Notes under the pieces: model-generated
Seen by the model: only the letters and a program-made list of their open reading frames with translations
Database searches by the model: none
What the model was told of the DNA's origin: nothing
Shown: one piece after another, positions 24,301-36,422 of the stretch
How the letters are laid out: every line of letters begins with the position of its first letter
Position numbering within the stretch: the first letter of the stretch is position 1
Program-made: the position numbers and the translations under genes
NCBI GenBank assembly: GCA_024516155.1
Contig: JAJJXM010000005.1
Coordinates: forward strand, 868,001 to 932,000
Direction of reading: 5' to 3'
Source: Pyronema omphalodes
Taxonomy: Eukaryota; Ascomycota; Pezizomycetes; Pezizales; Pyronemataceae
Length of the DNA: 64,000 nucleotides

Positions 24301-26678
24301 GGTTATACTGTTGTTGCTGTCGTAGATATTGATATGGATACGCCTGGATATCGATATGTATACATATGCTAATTAGTAATTACACATATAGGGTGCGACG
24401 AATGTGCTTTCAGAACATCCCCGAAGTCCATCCAGCTCGATATTTACATCCAGCTCCATGTATCGACACACTGCAGCTCACTTCACACTAAATAGCACCG
24501 TAGACTCCAGCATATCAATAAAGCCATCAACAAAGCCATCTACCTCATATCTATGTATGGCATATCATCTATCAACATACATATGTACTCTAAGGATAGG
24601 CCGCATCACTAGCCCCATTACTAGCTTCATCACTACCTGGCACCATAAGTACTGCAAGACTACGGCAGTTTAATGACGTCTACTGTACATATCTATAGGC
24701 CGACACATAGGCGTCCGAGAGGTCTGTGCACTTGTATGTACATACCATACCTACAGTCAACATATGTTGTTCCAAGTTTCTAGAAGCTACTACAGTAGCC
24801 ACATATAATAAATATAAATATTTCCAAACTTTAATATTGCTTTATGGCTCCATGTATGGAGATAGGAATGATAAACATCATATTTAGATATCAATATTGC
24901 AGCATAAACATCACAGCATGAACATCAACATCGACATCAATCGACAAAACCTAATAAAAATAAGACCAAACTAGAAAAAAAAACGCAAACGCAAACGCAA
25001 ACGAAGTTCATGGCATATACAAGCTGAACAAACTCAAAGATATCACCAATTATATGTTCACCACACCATAGCCTACTATACCTGCAATCCAAGCCAAACT
25101 AAGTATCCAAACGAGACATCTGAGCCTCCAGAACACCACCATAAATGGGATAGGATTTGATAGGGTTACCATAATCCGTATTATCGAATCCTATTGGCCA
25201 GCAGGGATATGGCACCATATACATACCACCAAACATAGTAATCCAATCCAATCCATCAACCATCATGCTTCACCCATAATCCCTGCACGTACTATTTACG
25301 CCACAATAAAAAAATTTCAGCTCCATAATCTTCATTGACTAGGTGGTCCACCGCATCTGGATTCTACATACATATGATATCAGCTCAGCTCTCTTTTTGC
25401 TCTTTTTCTTATGGAGTTCTTCGGCTCAAGTCGATTCGCAAGGTTTTAAATTTTAAACTTTTCGTCATTAATATTTGATTACGGTACACGACCTCTTCCC
25501 CGGCGCATGAAAGACCCTGATCAAGTCCGGGGGGATCGGGATAACGCGCGGTATAACGGGATCATACCAACTACCGGGGAATGAATCGCGTGCATAACGG
25601 GCGGTAGAAAATGTTTTGCATCCGTTCCGAGGACCAATAGATTGACTGGTTTGGGTGGTTGTGTGGATTGATTCGTTCGGTGGATGGCAGGCATATGATT
25701 TCAAGATCGAGCCCCGGTTTCAGTCCCGGGCCCAGGTCGACGCGTTCCGGGGTTTGATTCAAGGGAAATCTAAACCTCGGTACAGAACGATATGTATCAG
25801 TTTGTCGAGTTTTTTTTTTTTAATCTCTCTTCCTTGTCGAAGTCCATTCGGAAATCCCATGCAGAAAATATGTTTTGTTGGTCAAAACTGGAGAAAAAAA
25901 AGAGATAAAACCAACAAAACATTAATCCTCCCCCACTTTTCCCCCTTACAAAAATCAAGTGTAACTTAGAAACAAGTCGCAAATTTCACAATAAAAGCAT
26001 CCAATCCATCCATCTCATACGTAAAAATCCTTCGCAAAATGACAAATACAAACAGTAAACAAAACCCTTCATGATACAATCAGTAAAAAACACGCAACAT
26101 TTAACAAAACCAAATCGAGAAAAACCGGTGACATGAGCATGATCTCACCGCCTTACAGGCTTCACATGGGCAACTAGCTACAATCAATAAAGAACCAGCA
26201 CAATTAATGGCCCGTTTCTATGTTTGCAGACGTCTTGTAGTAAGTTATTTGCAATAGCCATACTGTAAAACATATGGATCCAGCTTCGACACCTGTGGAA
26301 AAGAAAACAAATACAGGCAAGAAATTGGAATGATACGCATTTTCGGAGTTCTCATTCCACATGAAAAGAATTTGTTGTGCAAGTAAAATGTTACCAGCAC
26401 CATCATCATCCCTAAGTAATATTCCACCACCTTTCTCTCGGCCTCGCTTCATCTCCCCATATTCGCTTCTTCACCGCTTCGCTTGTCACCACTTCGTTTC
26501 ATATTCCTCCTCTTCAATTAGCTTCGCTTCTCACACCCAGCTTAGCCAACTTTCTCCATCCCCCTCGCTTCGCTTCGCTTAACTCCTCCGGTTCATTTCT
26601 CCATCTCATCACCCAGTTGCCATTTGCTCACACATCCTCCCTTCCCCAAGTTGCGCTCCATAGTCCCCCCCTAGGTTC
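21361..26678. other. Long gene-poor stretch
   Basis: No gene I can support. It holds simple repeats: GATGAT/GCAGAT runs near 23870-23910, four copies of CAAACG-type hexamers near 24982-25004, many TACATATG/ATGTATAC alternations at 24000-24800, and CTTCGCTTCGCTT at the right end (26565-26580) near the 3' end of the next gene. Confidence 0.5.
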
Positions 26679-27209
26679 CTAACGAATCTCCTTGAGACCC
26701 CCAATTCTATCAATATCCACACTGTCAAATCTTTCCTGGCCCTGTCTCTGATACGGCGGCAAATCCTGTTCTAAGGGTCTAACAAAGCCCACTCCGGCCT
26801 CGCCGACTTGAACCACCACAACTCTTCCACTAATGCGCCTTCCATCCTTATCCTCCTCCTCAGGAAAAGTAATTCTAATCTCTGGCACACTTTCTGGGGA
26901 AATCGGCATTGGAGACCCATTATCAATCAAGTTCTGTTTTTCCGAGTAGATGAATGTTGAGTCCCTGTTAGTTTGTATTGTGAGGCGATTTCCGGTTCGG
27001 GTAGCTGCATCATAAGTCGGGAGGGTTCCGGCTTCTTTAGCTGCCCGGCGATGGCGACGAAGAATGTAGAGAGATACGCCGAGAATTAGACAGAAGGCGA
27101 CAAGAATTACGAGCGTTATTAGAAGGTTGCGCATGGATTCGTCGGAGGGGCCACCGCTGTGGGGTTTCTTGTCGTTGGAGTCGGAAGAGCGTCTATAAAG
27201 GGCTGGCAT
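26679..27209 (-). CDS. Small single-pass membrane protein with two PY motifs
   Basis: A single exon of 176 residues. Residues 1-27 are hydrophilic (outside or lumen if type I-like), residues 28-50 form one strong transmembrane segment (NLLITLVILVAFCLILGV...), and a basic stop-transfer cluster RRHRRAAK follows at 51-58. The remaining tail, about 120 residues, is presumably cytosolic. It contains LPTY (63-66) and LPPY (150-153), both fitting the L/P-P-x-Y consensus bound by WW domains of Nedd4/Rsp5 ubiquitin ligases. Membrane-anchored PY proteins often act as Rsp5 adaptors or substrates. That role is inference from motif and topology, and no enzyme domain is present. ATG at 27209 chosen because it is the first in the frame and places the anchor normally. 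Confidence 0.75.
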   Translation of the reverse strand: MPALYRRSSDSNDKKPHSGGPSDESMRNLLITLVILVAFCLILGVSLYILRRHRRAAKEAGTLPTYDAATRTGNRLTIQTNRDSTFIYSEKQNLIDNGSPMPISPESVPEIRITFPEEEDKDGRRISGRVVVVQVGEAGVGFVRPLEQDLPPYQRQGQERFDSVDIDRIGGLKEIR

Positions 27210-28628
27210 CGTGAAGTTTGGGAATAAATTATCGCGGGGAAAATCGTCGGTATTTGTCGTTGCAGGTATTATAGGTGCGGATGCAGATTTAAAATCCGAG
27301 ATTCGTTATTATGACAAGTTAGACGACCGTTAAGTTTTTATTCCGCTTTCGTTCGTATGTTGTAGAGCACAAGTATTAGAATTGTAGCTTGTAGGTCAAG
27401 TTGGTAATAGTTGTATTCCGTATTTGTAAAGATCGTAATTAAGCTGTTTGCTGCTTTTGCAAACAGAGTCAGCAAAAAAATGTGTAACCAGAATGTGCAA
27501 CTGAACGCAGGAGTACATCTCGAGTGAAGTAGAGAAGTGATTGAAAGAAATAGTGACGCGGCCCTCGAATAGATAGCTAAACGAGTTGTCTGGCTGGGTC
27601 GTACACGAATTGATTAATCCGTGGCTCCCGGGTTCCCGGGGCTGAATGACATGCTCTCGCATTTCGCATCCACCAAGACAGCAACTGGTTGCAGTTATAG
27701 GTTCAGACTGACGCAAAGGATTGACAAGACAGACAGGCGAGTTGCGGAAGTGAGACTATTTGTACGTACATGGCACCTTTCTTTAGTCGTATGACGATTG
27801 ACGATTGACGATTGCTTTATATATCCGATTTGTTGCGATCGATCGACAGCAACGGACCTCAGCAACAGTACAGACGACCGGTCGGTGTTATGCAGTATGT
27901 ATTATTTGCAAAAGAGTGGTGTAAATTTGCTGATTTGAGTGAATGTGTGTACTTTCGATCTTCCTCAACCAGCAAAGGAGTGAAGCTGGATGCTGAATAT
28001 ACTGAAGGTAAGATTTTAGTGCTAAAGAGTGTTGGGGTGACCGCGCCTGCTGGACTGTGCTGGACAGTGAGATGGAGGTTGAGGTGAGGTGAGTGAGGAG
28101 AGAGTGGGAGTGTGGAGAGAGAGGAAGAGTGGGTGGTAGCCACTAGCACGGCGGCTTGAGGGGGAGGGTTGTTCAGGCCCCAGCGAAGGGCCCAGCGAGA
28201 AAGGGGGAAGCGACAGCGACGGGGCCAGCACCAGGCCAGGCACCGCCAGGCACCGTCAGGCACAGCGACAGCGACAGCGACGACAGACGAGGGAGGCACC
28301 CACACACCACGCCCACACCACACCACGCTCACCTTCGAGAGAACAAACCTTCGAAATCCGCCTGATTTGCATCCAGCAAAAGAAGTCTGCGTGCACTAAA
28401 ATGCCAATTCAAGCCCCTTTTGTCTAGCCTCACCACCAGCAGGGGTTTTCGGGAGATTGCTTAAACGGCTGTAAACAACCAAACAGGGCAAGGCGGCTTC
28501 AAGGACCCACACAGAGACGAAGAAAGTGAGGGCATAATGAGATGGTGAAACCGCGCGCCAGAGAGAGGGAGGAGTTTAGTAAAGTTGGGTTGGAGTTGGA
28601 GTTGGGAGAATGGTGTTTTTCATGTCCA
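27210..28628. other. Gene-free stretch with simple repeats
   Basis: Upstream of the PY-motif gene. It contains three GACGATT copies at about 27793-27812 and CAGCGA/CACCAC-rich low complexity at about 28190-28330. The Ser/Pro-rich minus-strand frames at 27859-28332 are products of that composition. Confidence 0.5.
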
Positions 28629-28728
28629 GTTTTACCGGGGACAATTATATTTCTCATATTCAGTTTGTACGGACAATAGTACATCTCATATTCAGTGTGT
28701 AGGGACGATACCATTTCTCATATTCGCT
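28629..28728. repeat. About 31-34-bp tandem repeat, 3 copies
   Basis: Three diverged units, each beginning CAGT(T/G)T and ending TCTCATATT, with a fragment of a fourth. They sit inside a plus-strand open frame (28585-29283, 232 codons) that I do not accept as a gene. Confidence 0.7.
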
Positions 28729-31700
28729 TTCCATAAATCTGGAAAAAATTGTACATATGACGACCAATATATCAATAGCATTTACCACATGGTCCCGATC
28801 CAAGAAGGGGGTGATTGGCAGCAACCACAACGTGAAAATACCCATAGACAAACAAGAACAAACAACCGAAAATATAACCGAGAAAACTTGACCTCAAACA
28901 GCCGAACCACAAGGAATTCACAAAATCTATATTTAACCCTGTCGGTTGACCAGGTGTGGTTTTTTAGTTTCCCGTTTCCGCATCCCCTAAATCAGCGACG
29001 GCATGCAAAAGGTACATCACATTTTTCCATGCAAGGGCAAAAGAAGGAACAGAAGGAAATCAGAAACTTAAGGATTAAACACTCTATTTCAGATGGTTGT
29101 CATCTTATGTACTCCAACATCAGGGGCATCGGAATGTCAAAATTCGATAGGTATAACATGGAAAACATTCCAGCAACCACCATGGCTTTGAGTTTACGTT
29201 TCCTTTCCACCTTAACGGCTTCACATAAGCAAAAGTCTACACGATTTGTCAAAAGAAAAAAATCGTCTATTTCTGGAAACTAATGAACCCTCGTGGATCA
29301 CGAGATGTGCGGAGGGATACTACAATTGCGGCTACAGTAAGTAAACCGCATTGAAGATCACGTCAGAAGCCATATCTTGCGCGGTGTCACACAGCATCGG
29401 GGAGCACTTACCCAGCCTTGGAACCTTTGTTAAACACAGATAAATAAAGCAGGTCGCAGTAGATTACAACAGATAACCGGAATTCCGCAGTGAACATCGA
29501 CTTTCATCGGAATTGAAAGTCTCTCTCAACCCTACGTATATATACCTCACAAATTCACGATGACGTCCGTCCCCATGTTTTATCCGTGGGCACAAGCACA
29601 AGCACAAGCACAGAACAAACGCATATTCCGCGCGCAGAACCGCGGGGTATTAAATCGCCGGCCACGGTGCACTCATCCCACAGGGTCTCTGTTCGCATGC
29701 TGGTCGGACCGTAGAGTAGATAATCCAACCATAAACGCTAAGGAAACAAGCCCTAGCCCTATTGGTACATTTTTGGTAGAGGAAACGCAACAGCGATGTA
29801 AGGGGTGTCTATAGTATGTAGGGCTCACCGGTAGGTGACCGAAGACTGGCTGAATAGAGCGACATGCGGAGAAATATGATTTGTGAAACCGAAGGATGGA
29901 TTGTGCATGTACCCAATCCTGACTCTTGATGTTAGGGCAACTATTTGTTTCATCCGAGAGAAGAACTGGGGGAGATTTGATGGCTACTGACTATTGTGGT
30001 GGTCAATGCCAGGCTGATTGTGGCTTCGGTTACGTGACTAGCTTAGATAAAGGAAAAGTTGACTAGTCAGTGTTCTCCTAAAATATCCATCAATTCGCAG
30101 TTCATTCTGTCGAAGAATACATCGCACATAATTAATGTCTCTAACAAGAATGTGCACCTGTCACAAAACCAAAAATGCAGTGCTCAGATATCCATATCCC
30201 CAATATCACACCGGAGAATAACGGAGTTTCTGGTTAGTTAATCCTCATCGGGTTGCAACCGACCTGTGCACGGACATTTTCTCTTCATCATCACGAACTC
30301 TAGTGGAAACAAAGTTAATGCTAATGCGGACACTGGTTCAAAATGGAAAACCTACGCCGAAACATATCAAACAGCACTTGATGTATCGCTTCATGCAGCA
30401 TATCAACACGGACAATCAACAACTCGGAGAGCCCTAGGAGAGTCCGAAGGGCCCGAGGATGCCGCTCTATGCACCAAGTTTGAATGTCGACTCCCGACAC
30501 CTAGAAGAGGCAATCCGCATCCTCAACTCGCTAAGCACCGGTACTTACTAAGTGGTGTAACAAGCACACATATTCCAGAAGTTCATACCCAAACAAGACT
30601 GTATATCGGAATGTGCATGCTGCAAGTTTCATTCCTCACATTGTATTCCGTAATTTATATCCTCCGAGCACATATACAAATACTTCAGAATCTCAAATGC
30701 TCAAATTAGTCCAAATTGGAGCTTCAAACCCAGCCATGTACAAACGGCTTCTTCCAATCCCCAAACTGCAGTGAGCCTTTGCCAAGCTGATACCAGATTC
30801 CTCAAAGCTTCTCCTCTAACGTTCCTCCTGAGAACGAACATATCACAACCATATAACGAGCCATTACCCATATACCGGTAAACCCATAAACTAAAACGTC
30901 CTGCCAAGAAGTACTTAATTATGATGTATAAGCGCGAGGTCTCAGGTCTCCCACCACACAAACCCGTACATATTCAAAGGTACAGACATACCCAACCTAA
31001 GCTCGCGCGAACAGACTGGAATCGGATAGTTGGGAACGGACGCTTCTTATGACACGCGATGGAATAGCCTAAAGTATGTACATGTAGCCTAGAAGCTTTT
31101 TTCTTTCTTTTTTCCGCTTTGATTTTATTTTTTTGCTTTTTAAACGAAAACATCGCATCATCGTTGGTATGGATATAGTTAGCAGCGGTTGGGGAACTTA
31201 GCTATGATGATGACATATCGGATCACTCGCCTGTTAAGCTTCCGAGGCACAATAAGTCACTCGATATTTGGTAGCCGAACAGTGTATGATTGGTATTAAT
31301 ATAGACTGGCTACGTATATTCATATATTTCAATTAGTGGTATGCTTTACTGAAGTGAGTGTGTTAAAATAATTTCAACCGTTTCTGTGAATTCAAGCCAC
31401 CGTAGGTTCCAGGCTGCGTTGGCAATCAGGGTCAGTGATTCTTGAAACTTTGCAATCTCGGTGTATTATCCATAGACCTTGGAGAACGAAAGGTGCAAGA
31501 ACTGATAGAATAAAAATAACCGATTAAACAGATAAGATACACCCTAGCAGATATATTAAACGAAATCCTGCTTTATGGTATGAAGAACCAATTTACAGCA
31601 ACCCTTCTACGAATATTCCTCGGCTCCAAAAACCCCGACATGAACTATTTCCCAGTTTTTTGAATTTAAGAGATAACAAGAATGATATTCACAAATGCCG

Positions 31701-32504
31701 GCCAAGAAAACGACCCATGTTAAAATGACGATCCCAAAATTATGTATAGAGCCGGAATTGGCCCCTAACATGCACCTATGTTTCGAGCATGACCAGGATA
31801 GGCAACTAGATAGGCGAGGTAGGCTTCTGCATATAAGGGAACTATATCCATACTTTTGTTTTAGGTTGAATTTAACCGGAAATGACAGCTAGGGTCTAGG
31901 GCTAGACCCGTGGCCGTATAAAGTCGCCTTTATAATATGTCAGTGGAGCGAATAGGGTAGAGAGGTTGATGATGAGTTTTATTAGGCACCTAGCCAGATT
32001 CCAAGACATAGATTTGGCTACTGGTGAAGGAATAGGCCATTGGAGTTGAACATTCGTTGTCGTTTACTTAAACCGTAATAGGCGCGGGGATTAGTTACAG
32101 CACGCCATACGTCGCCATTCCGTCTGTTCTCCATAGAACCATTAACTAAACTAAGTCATTTTCACAACACAAAATCTGGTATGTCCAACACCAGTCCCAT
32201 TTTTTAGTACTTATCGACTCTTCACACTGGAGATTTGTACTGGAAGATGCGAAACATGATGCATTACCCGTACCGATCATCAAATGTCACGCTCTGTCCC
32301 CAAATTCAGACGGAGAATTTCAATTGACTTTTCAGGCGTCGAACGGTGTACAGCACATGAACGAATAAATAGATGTGGCTGAAAAGGTAGCAGAAGATCC
32401 ATCTATAGCTGAGATCTTGAAACATGAAACAAGCAGCGTCACCCCGAAACGCATAACACCCCAGCGTTCCGAAAGTACCCATAGAATTACTCCCCATAGC
32501 CTCT
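28729..32504. other. Gene-poor stretch
   Basis: Nothing firm. A TATATATA motif at about 29539-29546 lies some 15 bp before an 84-codon frame (29560-29814) that starts MTSVPMFYPW and includes a (GCACAA)n run. This is too weak to call a gene. Confidence 0.45.
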
Positions 32505-32850
32505 TCAAGCCGATGGCCTGGACCGAGCCGCATGCGTGGTCCCGTCTAATCTTTAATTGAGATATATAGACCCCCAGCAATGCATTCAAATTCAGTCTGC
32601 TGGAATAAAAGGCCGAACGAGACTACAGGTGACGACAGGACTGTGGAGCTTCCCAGTGAGCTCTTGGGTGTACGTAATGTGTATAATACTGACCTTCGCA
32701 GGGCGATGCAAAATAAAGAAACATAAGATAGATCGAAGGGGTAGTTGAACATGGTCACAGCGGGGCTCGTGGCGTTGTTTGTATATCAATCATGTACGCA
32801 GGAAATCTGAATCCTGCTGCAATACCGGTCCTAAGCGAGGACTAGACCAG
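32505..32850. repeat. Dispersed repeat, copy 2 (decayed transposon-like)
   Basis: The second member of the family at 20865-21360, in the same orientation. It begins around GCCTGGACCGAGCCGCATGC (compare GCTGGACCGGACCGCATCCG in copy 1) and ends near the ACCGGTCCTAAGCG motif at about 32827-32840 (compare GTCCGGTCCTAAACGG in copy 1). The two copies have diverged heavily, as expected for an old inactivated element. A GGCGGACAA short tandem follows at about 32850-32872. Confidence 0.55.
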
Positions 32851-33383
32851 GCGGACAAGGCGGACAAGGCGGACCGTAGGGTGCTTTGGTTCCTGGTAAT
32901 AAACTGCATGTCAAAATTCAGCCAACGCAGCCGCACACCCGTTAGCATAAACAAATGCGTCACTACTCCCTTAGGGAATACTTTGGGTATAAGGTCACAG
33001 AACTCTATATATAATTTAGTATCAATAAAGATGTTTGCATATCTTGAATAATATCCAGAACCATTATAGCGCCAGCTAACCAAACTAGCGAGAGAACATT
33101 AATATTTGGTTCCCTTCAACTTAGGTTGTAACTCAAATTTTATGCTGCAATCATTAGTATGTACATATATATACGGCAACTATGTATTGTAAAAAGACAT
33201 GCAGCGTCACTCGAAGAACGCAAAACGAGAAACAATGAGAATTCTAATTGTTCTTGTTGTAAAACACCTATCTTGCCTGTAAACCCCATGTGAGAAGTAT
33301 TTCGTTTGTATTCGCTCTTTGGACTATAGTCAACTGCAGTCGACGGCGAATTTTGCAGTCGGTCGTAGTCTGAGGCGCCGGAC

Positions 33384-33403
33384 GGACCACCGATATGTGG
33401 TCC
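33384..33403. repeat. Short hairpin in a G+C-rich island
   Basis: GGACCAC and GTGGTCC flank CGATAT. The surrounding 33340-33450 is rich in CCGG/GGACC words like the ends of the 20865 and 32505 repeats, so it may be a third fragment of that family. Confidence 0.4.
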
Positions 33404-33905
33404 ACCCCCGTCCGAACCCCGGACTGGGCCGGTCAGACCATGGGTAACACCGGAATATGCTATGAATGTACGGACGCTTCTCATAAAGAATGTTGCTCCA
33501 AATCCTGAAACAGTCAATAATGCTACGTACCAGGACACACGCACAATACATAAAAGCAAATGGGGAAGGGAGGGGCAGAGTTAGACAAGGTTACTTATAG
33601 CGGCCAAATCGACAGGGTGCCCTCGGTAAGAGGGTGGATTTGAGAAAGCCCAGCTGGAGCTCCGGGCTATAACTACACCCTCCACTAGGTCACTAGCAGC
33701 GCTTCTCTTTCCACTCAGATATATAAAACTCCACCTTTCCTCCACTAATGCATCTGATTATCGACGTTAAACCTTCATGAACGGTACGTGTTTATTTCCT
33801 TTATTTCCTTTATTTCCTGATAAACTACTTGATTGTTTGTGATTCCTCTTTACGATTCGCTATCGTGATACTAATAATACCCTACAGACAACTCGAGGCT
33901 TCACA

Positions 33906-34446
33906 ACACTTGTTGAGATAACCGCACCCATCTCGTACTCTACAACTAGAGCAATATTAAAATATCTATACATGGTGCTTGGGAAGATTTGCCACTGAAC
34001 ATGATGGGTTACTGCTCTGATGATGCCGATATGGAGGCAGATGGTGGGAAAGTTAGCAAAGAGTCTCCCTGATTCGACGGTGGCAGTCAACCTGGGCCCA
34101 TAATCTGGTACTATTTTGATACTTCGCTTGAGTGGCTAGTAGTGTCGAGGAAGGTTATCCCATCTCGATGATCATTCGTGTTAAGAACATCATTCAAGGT
34201 TTACGCTGCCTCTTGTGCTGTTTACAACCGGAAAAACTACATTGCAGAAAAGAAAGTTTACGGTTGTCTAAAATTGATGCTGCTCCATTTACCGACCAGG
34301 CAATCTCAAAACGTGTGTCCATGGGATTTGGGAACGCCGACCACCAACCATGATGGGTTACTGCTCTGACGATGCCGCTATGGAGGCAGTGTTTGGGAAA
34401 GTTAGCAAAGGGTTTCACTGATTGGGAGGTGGTGGTTGACCTGGGT
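33906..34446 (-). repeat. Direct duplication with protein-like content
   Basis: Two direct copies, about 33971-34097 and 34321-34446, share long near-identical stretches (for example GATGGGTTACTGCTCTGA). On the minus strand both read as similar peptides: FANFPTICLHIGIIRAVTHH in one and FANFPKHCLHSGIVRAVTHH in the other, with looser similarity on both sides. This suggests two tandem relics of one small coding sequence. I do not recognise the family, and no complete frame survives. Confidence 0.55.
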
Positions 34447-36422
34447 TCTCACTACTATATGATAGAGGAGAATTTGCTTGCGGGTTTTGGGTTTCAATAC
34501 ACCCTGAGGGGTATCCCCATCGTCATTGGGAACTTGGGAGAAGCCCGACTTATCCGGTTAAAGCCCAAGCAGCGTTATTTGTGTCTTATTACAATTGCTC
34601 GGTCCTTCCCAAAGCAGAACAAATCATCATTCTTTGAGAAGGAGCGTCCCTTTTTTGCATTGAGTTCGCTAATGTAACGTGATGATAGCTTCTTAATACT
34701 ATTAACGGATTTAACAGTGGGGAGGATTAGGTGTTAAAATTTTTTATCGAGCCAATACTAATTAAAGTCACTTAAATATGAGTAATACACAAAACACTGG
34801 TACTTGTAATCATTCCTATCATCTACGAGTGACTGTTTATGAAACTCACCAAGGCCCCAATAAAACACCTGAGTCAAGCACCCAAGATCAAATAAATACC
34901 CCACAGCACTGCAATAGTAAACGAAATTGTGACCACTTCCTTGAGAATTCCTATGTACAGCGATTATCTACTCTATCTGTAACCACACACCATCCTATCG
35001 TAACCCTAACAATTTCTGTGTAGCTTCCCGCCTCTCTTTCCTTGCTTTTCCTGACATACTCCGCCCAGATATATCCATTCTCCAGTCGATTTGGGACCTA
35101 ATCTCCCCCTACTGGTGTGGGACATCGTATGACCTTACTCAGTCTTGCCGTTCTTAGTTTTCCTTTGTGATAGTAGGAACTTGGATTTAACAGGACCTGG
35201 ACATCTTAAAGTATATAGATGGGCGTTCATATCGTCCAAACTTGGTGATATATGGAAATACGAGACCGATTAATATCAAAGGTTGATGTCCTATAGGTTT
35301 GTATGGCATATTTCGAGGACAGCCGTTTTTGGTGTATCCGACAACGATGGGTAAACCCAGGGCTAGATTTCGAGCTGCATAGAAATGAGCGCTGGTTTCA
35401 CAGGATCTTTGAGCTGTAGAATTTTACTTCCATCCGGTTCTACTATTACAGTGTTCTCTAATCAGCCGTCTCTGGTAAACCCCGGTCTGGTTCACCAAGC
35501 AGTACAAGTCTTCCCTTACATCCATCATCACAGAAAATTAATTCACACGCTACAATCCGATCTCGATTTCATAGAGATACTCATCTCCGTTATTTAGTTA
35601 TCTTATTTTGATCTGCATACAAACCCTCCATCTCGGTACTTATAATCCTCATCGAGTCAGGACTTAGCAATCAATGAAAGCAATGTTCCGTCTGCAAATT
35701 CAATGTCAGAAAAAATGAGGTACTTTGAATGAATCTTGAAATCATACAAACGGTTCAGCGTGTAAGAGCTATGGTTTTGTAGGATGTGTGTAGAGGTTTT
35801 TACGGCTGCTAATGAGGAAGTGAGGTCGATATCACTGTGCTACATCATAGATTATCACGCAATTCATATATATGGGGAGTCTCATTCTATAACACATCGA
35901 TCACATGTAAGGCTTGGAATTGTTTGATTACTTTAGAATTTATATTTAGGAATACCTGATAGGAAGCATAGACTTGGAAGTGAGTACTCTACATACTAGG
36001 AGGAAGCGCTTGACTTGATATTTATAGTGATGAAGCCATAAACGTTTTGTAAGCATCTTTAGCTATTTAGACACCCAAACTAATCCACCTAATGATTCAG
36101 CATACTTCCATTTCTCACACCTCTATTTACTGTCTGTTCTGGCTTACATAACTACCTTTAGCCAAGGAACATGTAACATGAACAGTGCAGCACCGCGAGA
36201 GCCCGAGTTATCGTTGGAAACCCCGGGCCACAGAAGTGGGGCGGAAAGCATACCAATTCCACTTTAACACTAAGTTTCAACCAGATACTATCTGATTGAA
36301 CTCCAAATTTAGAAAGAATCAAACAAGCACTCGTAAAAACGTATTTCTGTCAGCCTGTAACTTGATCATAACTCAATGAGAAAGCAAGCTCTATTGCACA
36401 ACGATGGAAAGATGTAAAATGT
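34447..36422. other. Gene-poor stretch
   Basis: No supportable gene. It could hold more decayed LINE sequence upstream of the RNase H relic that starts at 36423, but I cannot recognise endonuclease or reverse-transcriptase motifs in it. Confidence 0.45.

Noticed and set aside
28585..29283. 232-codon plus-strand frame
   Set aside because: Starts inside a tandem repeat, has no domain or splice context and an odd composition. Long, but most likely chance in A+T-rich DNA. Transcript data could overturn this.
29560..29814. 84-codon frame with an upstream TATATATA
   Set aside because: The TATA-like motif is only about 15 bp before the ATG and the frame contains a simple repeat. Insufficient support.
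30266..30709. 147-codon plus-strand frame
   Set aside because: No domain, mixed composition and no splice partner.
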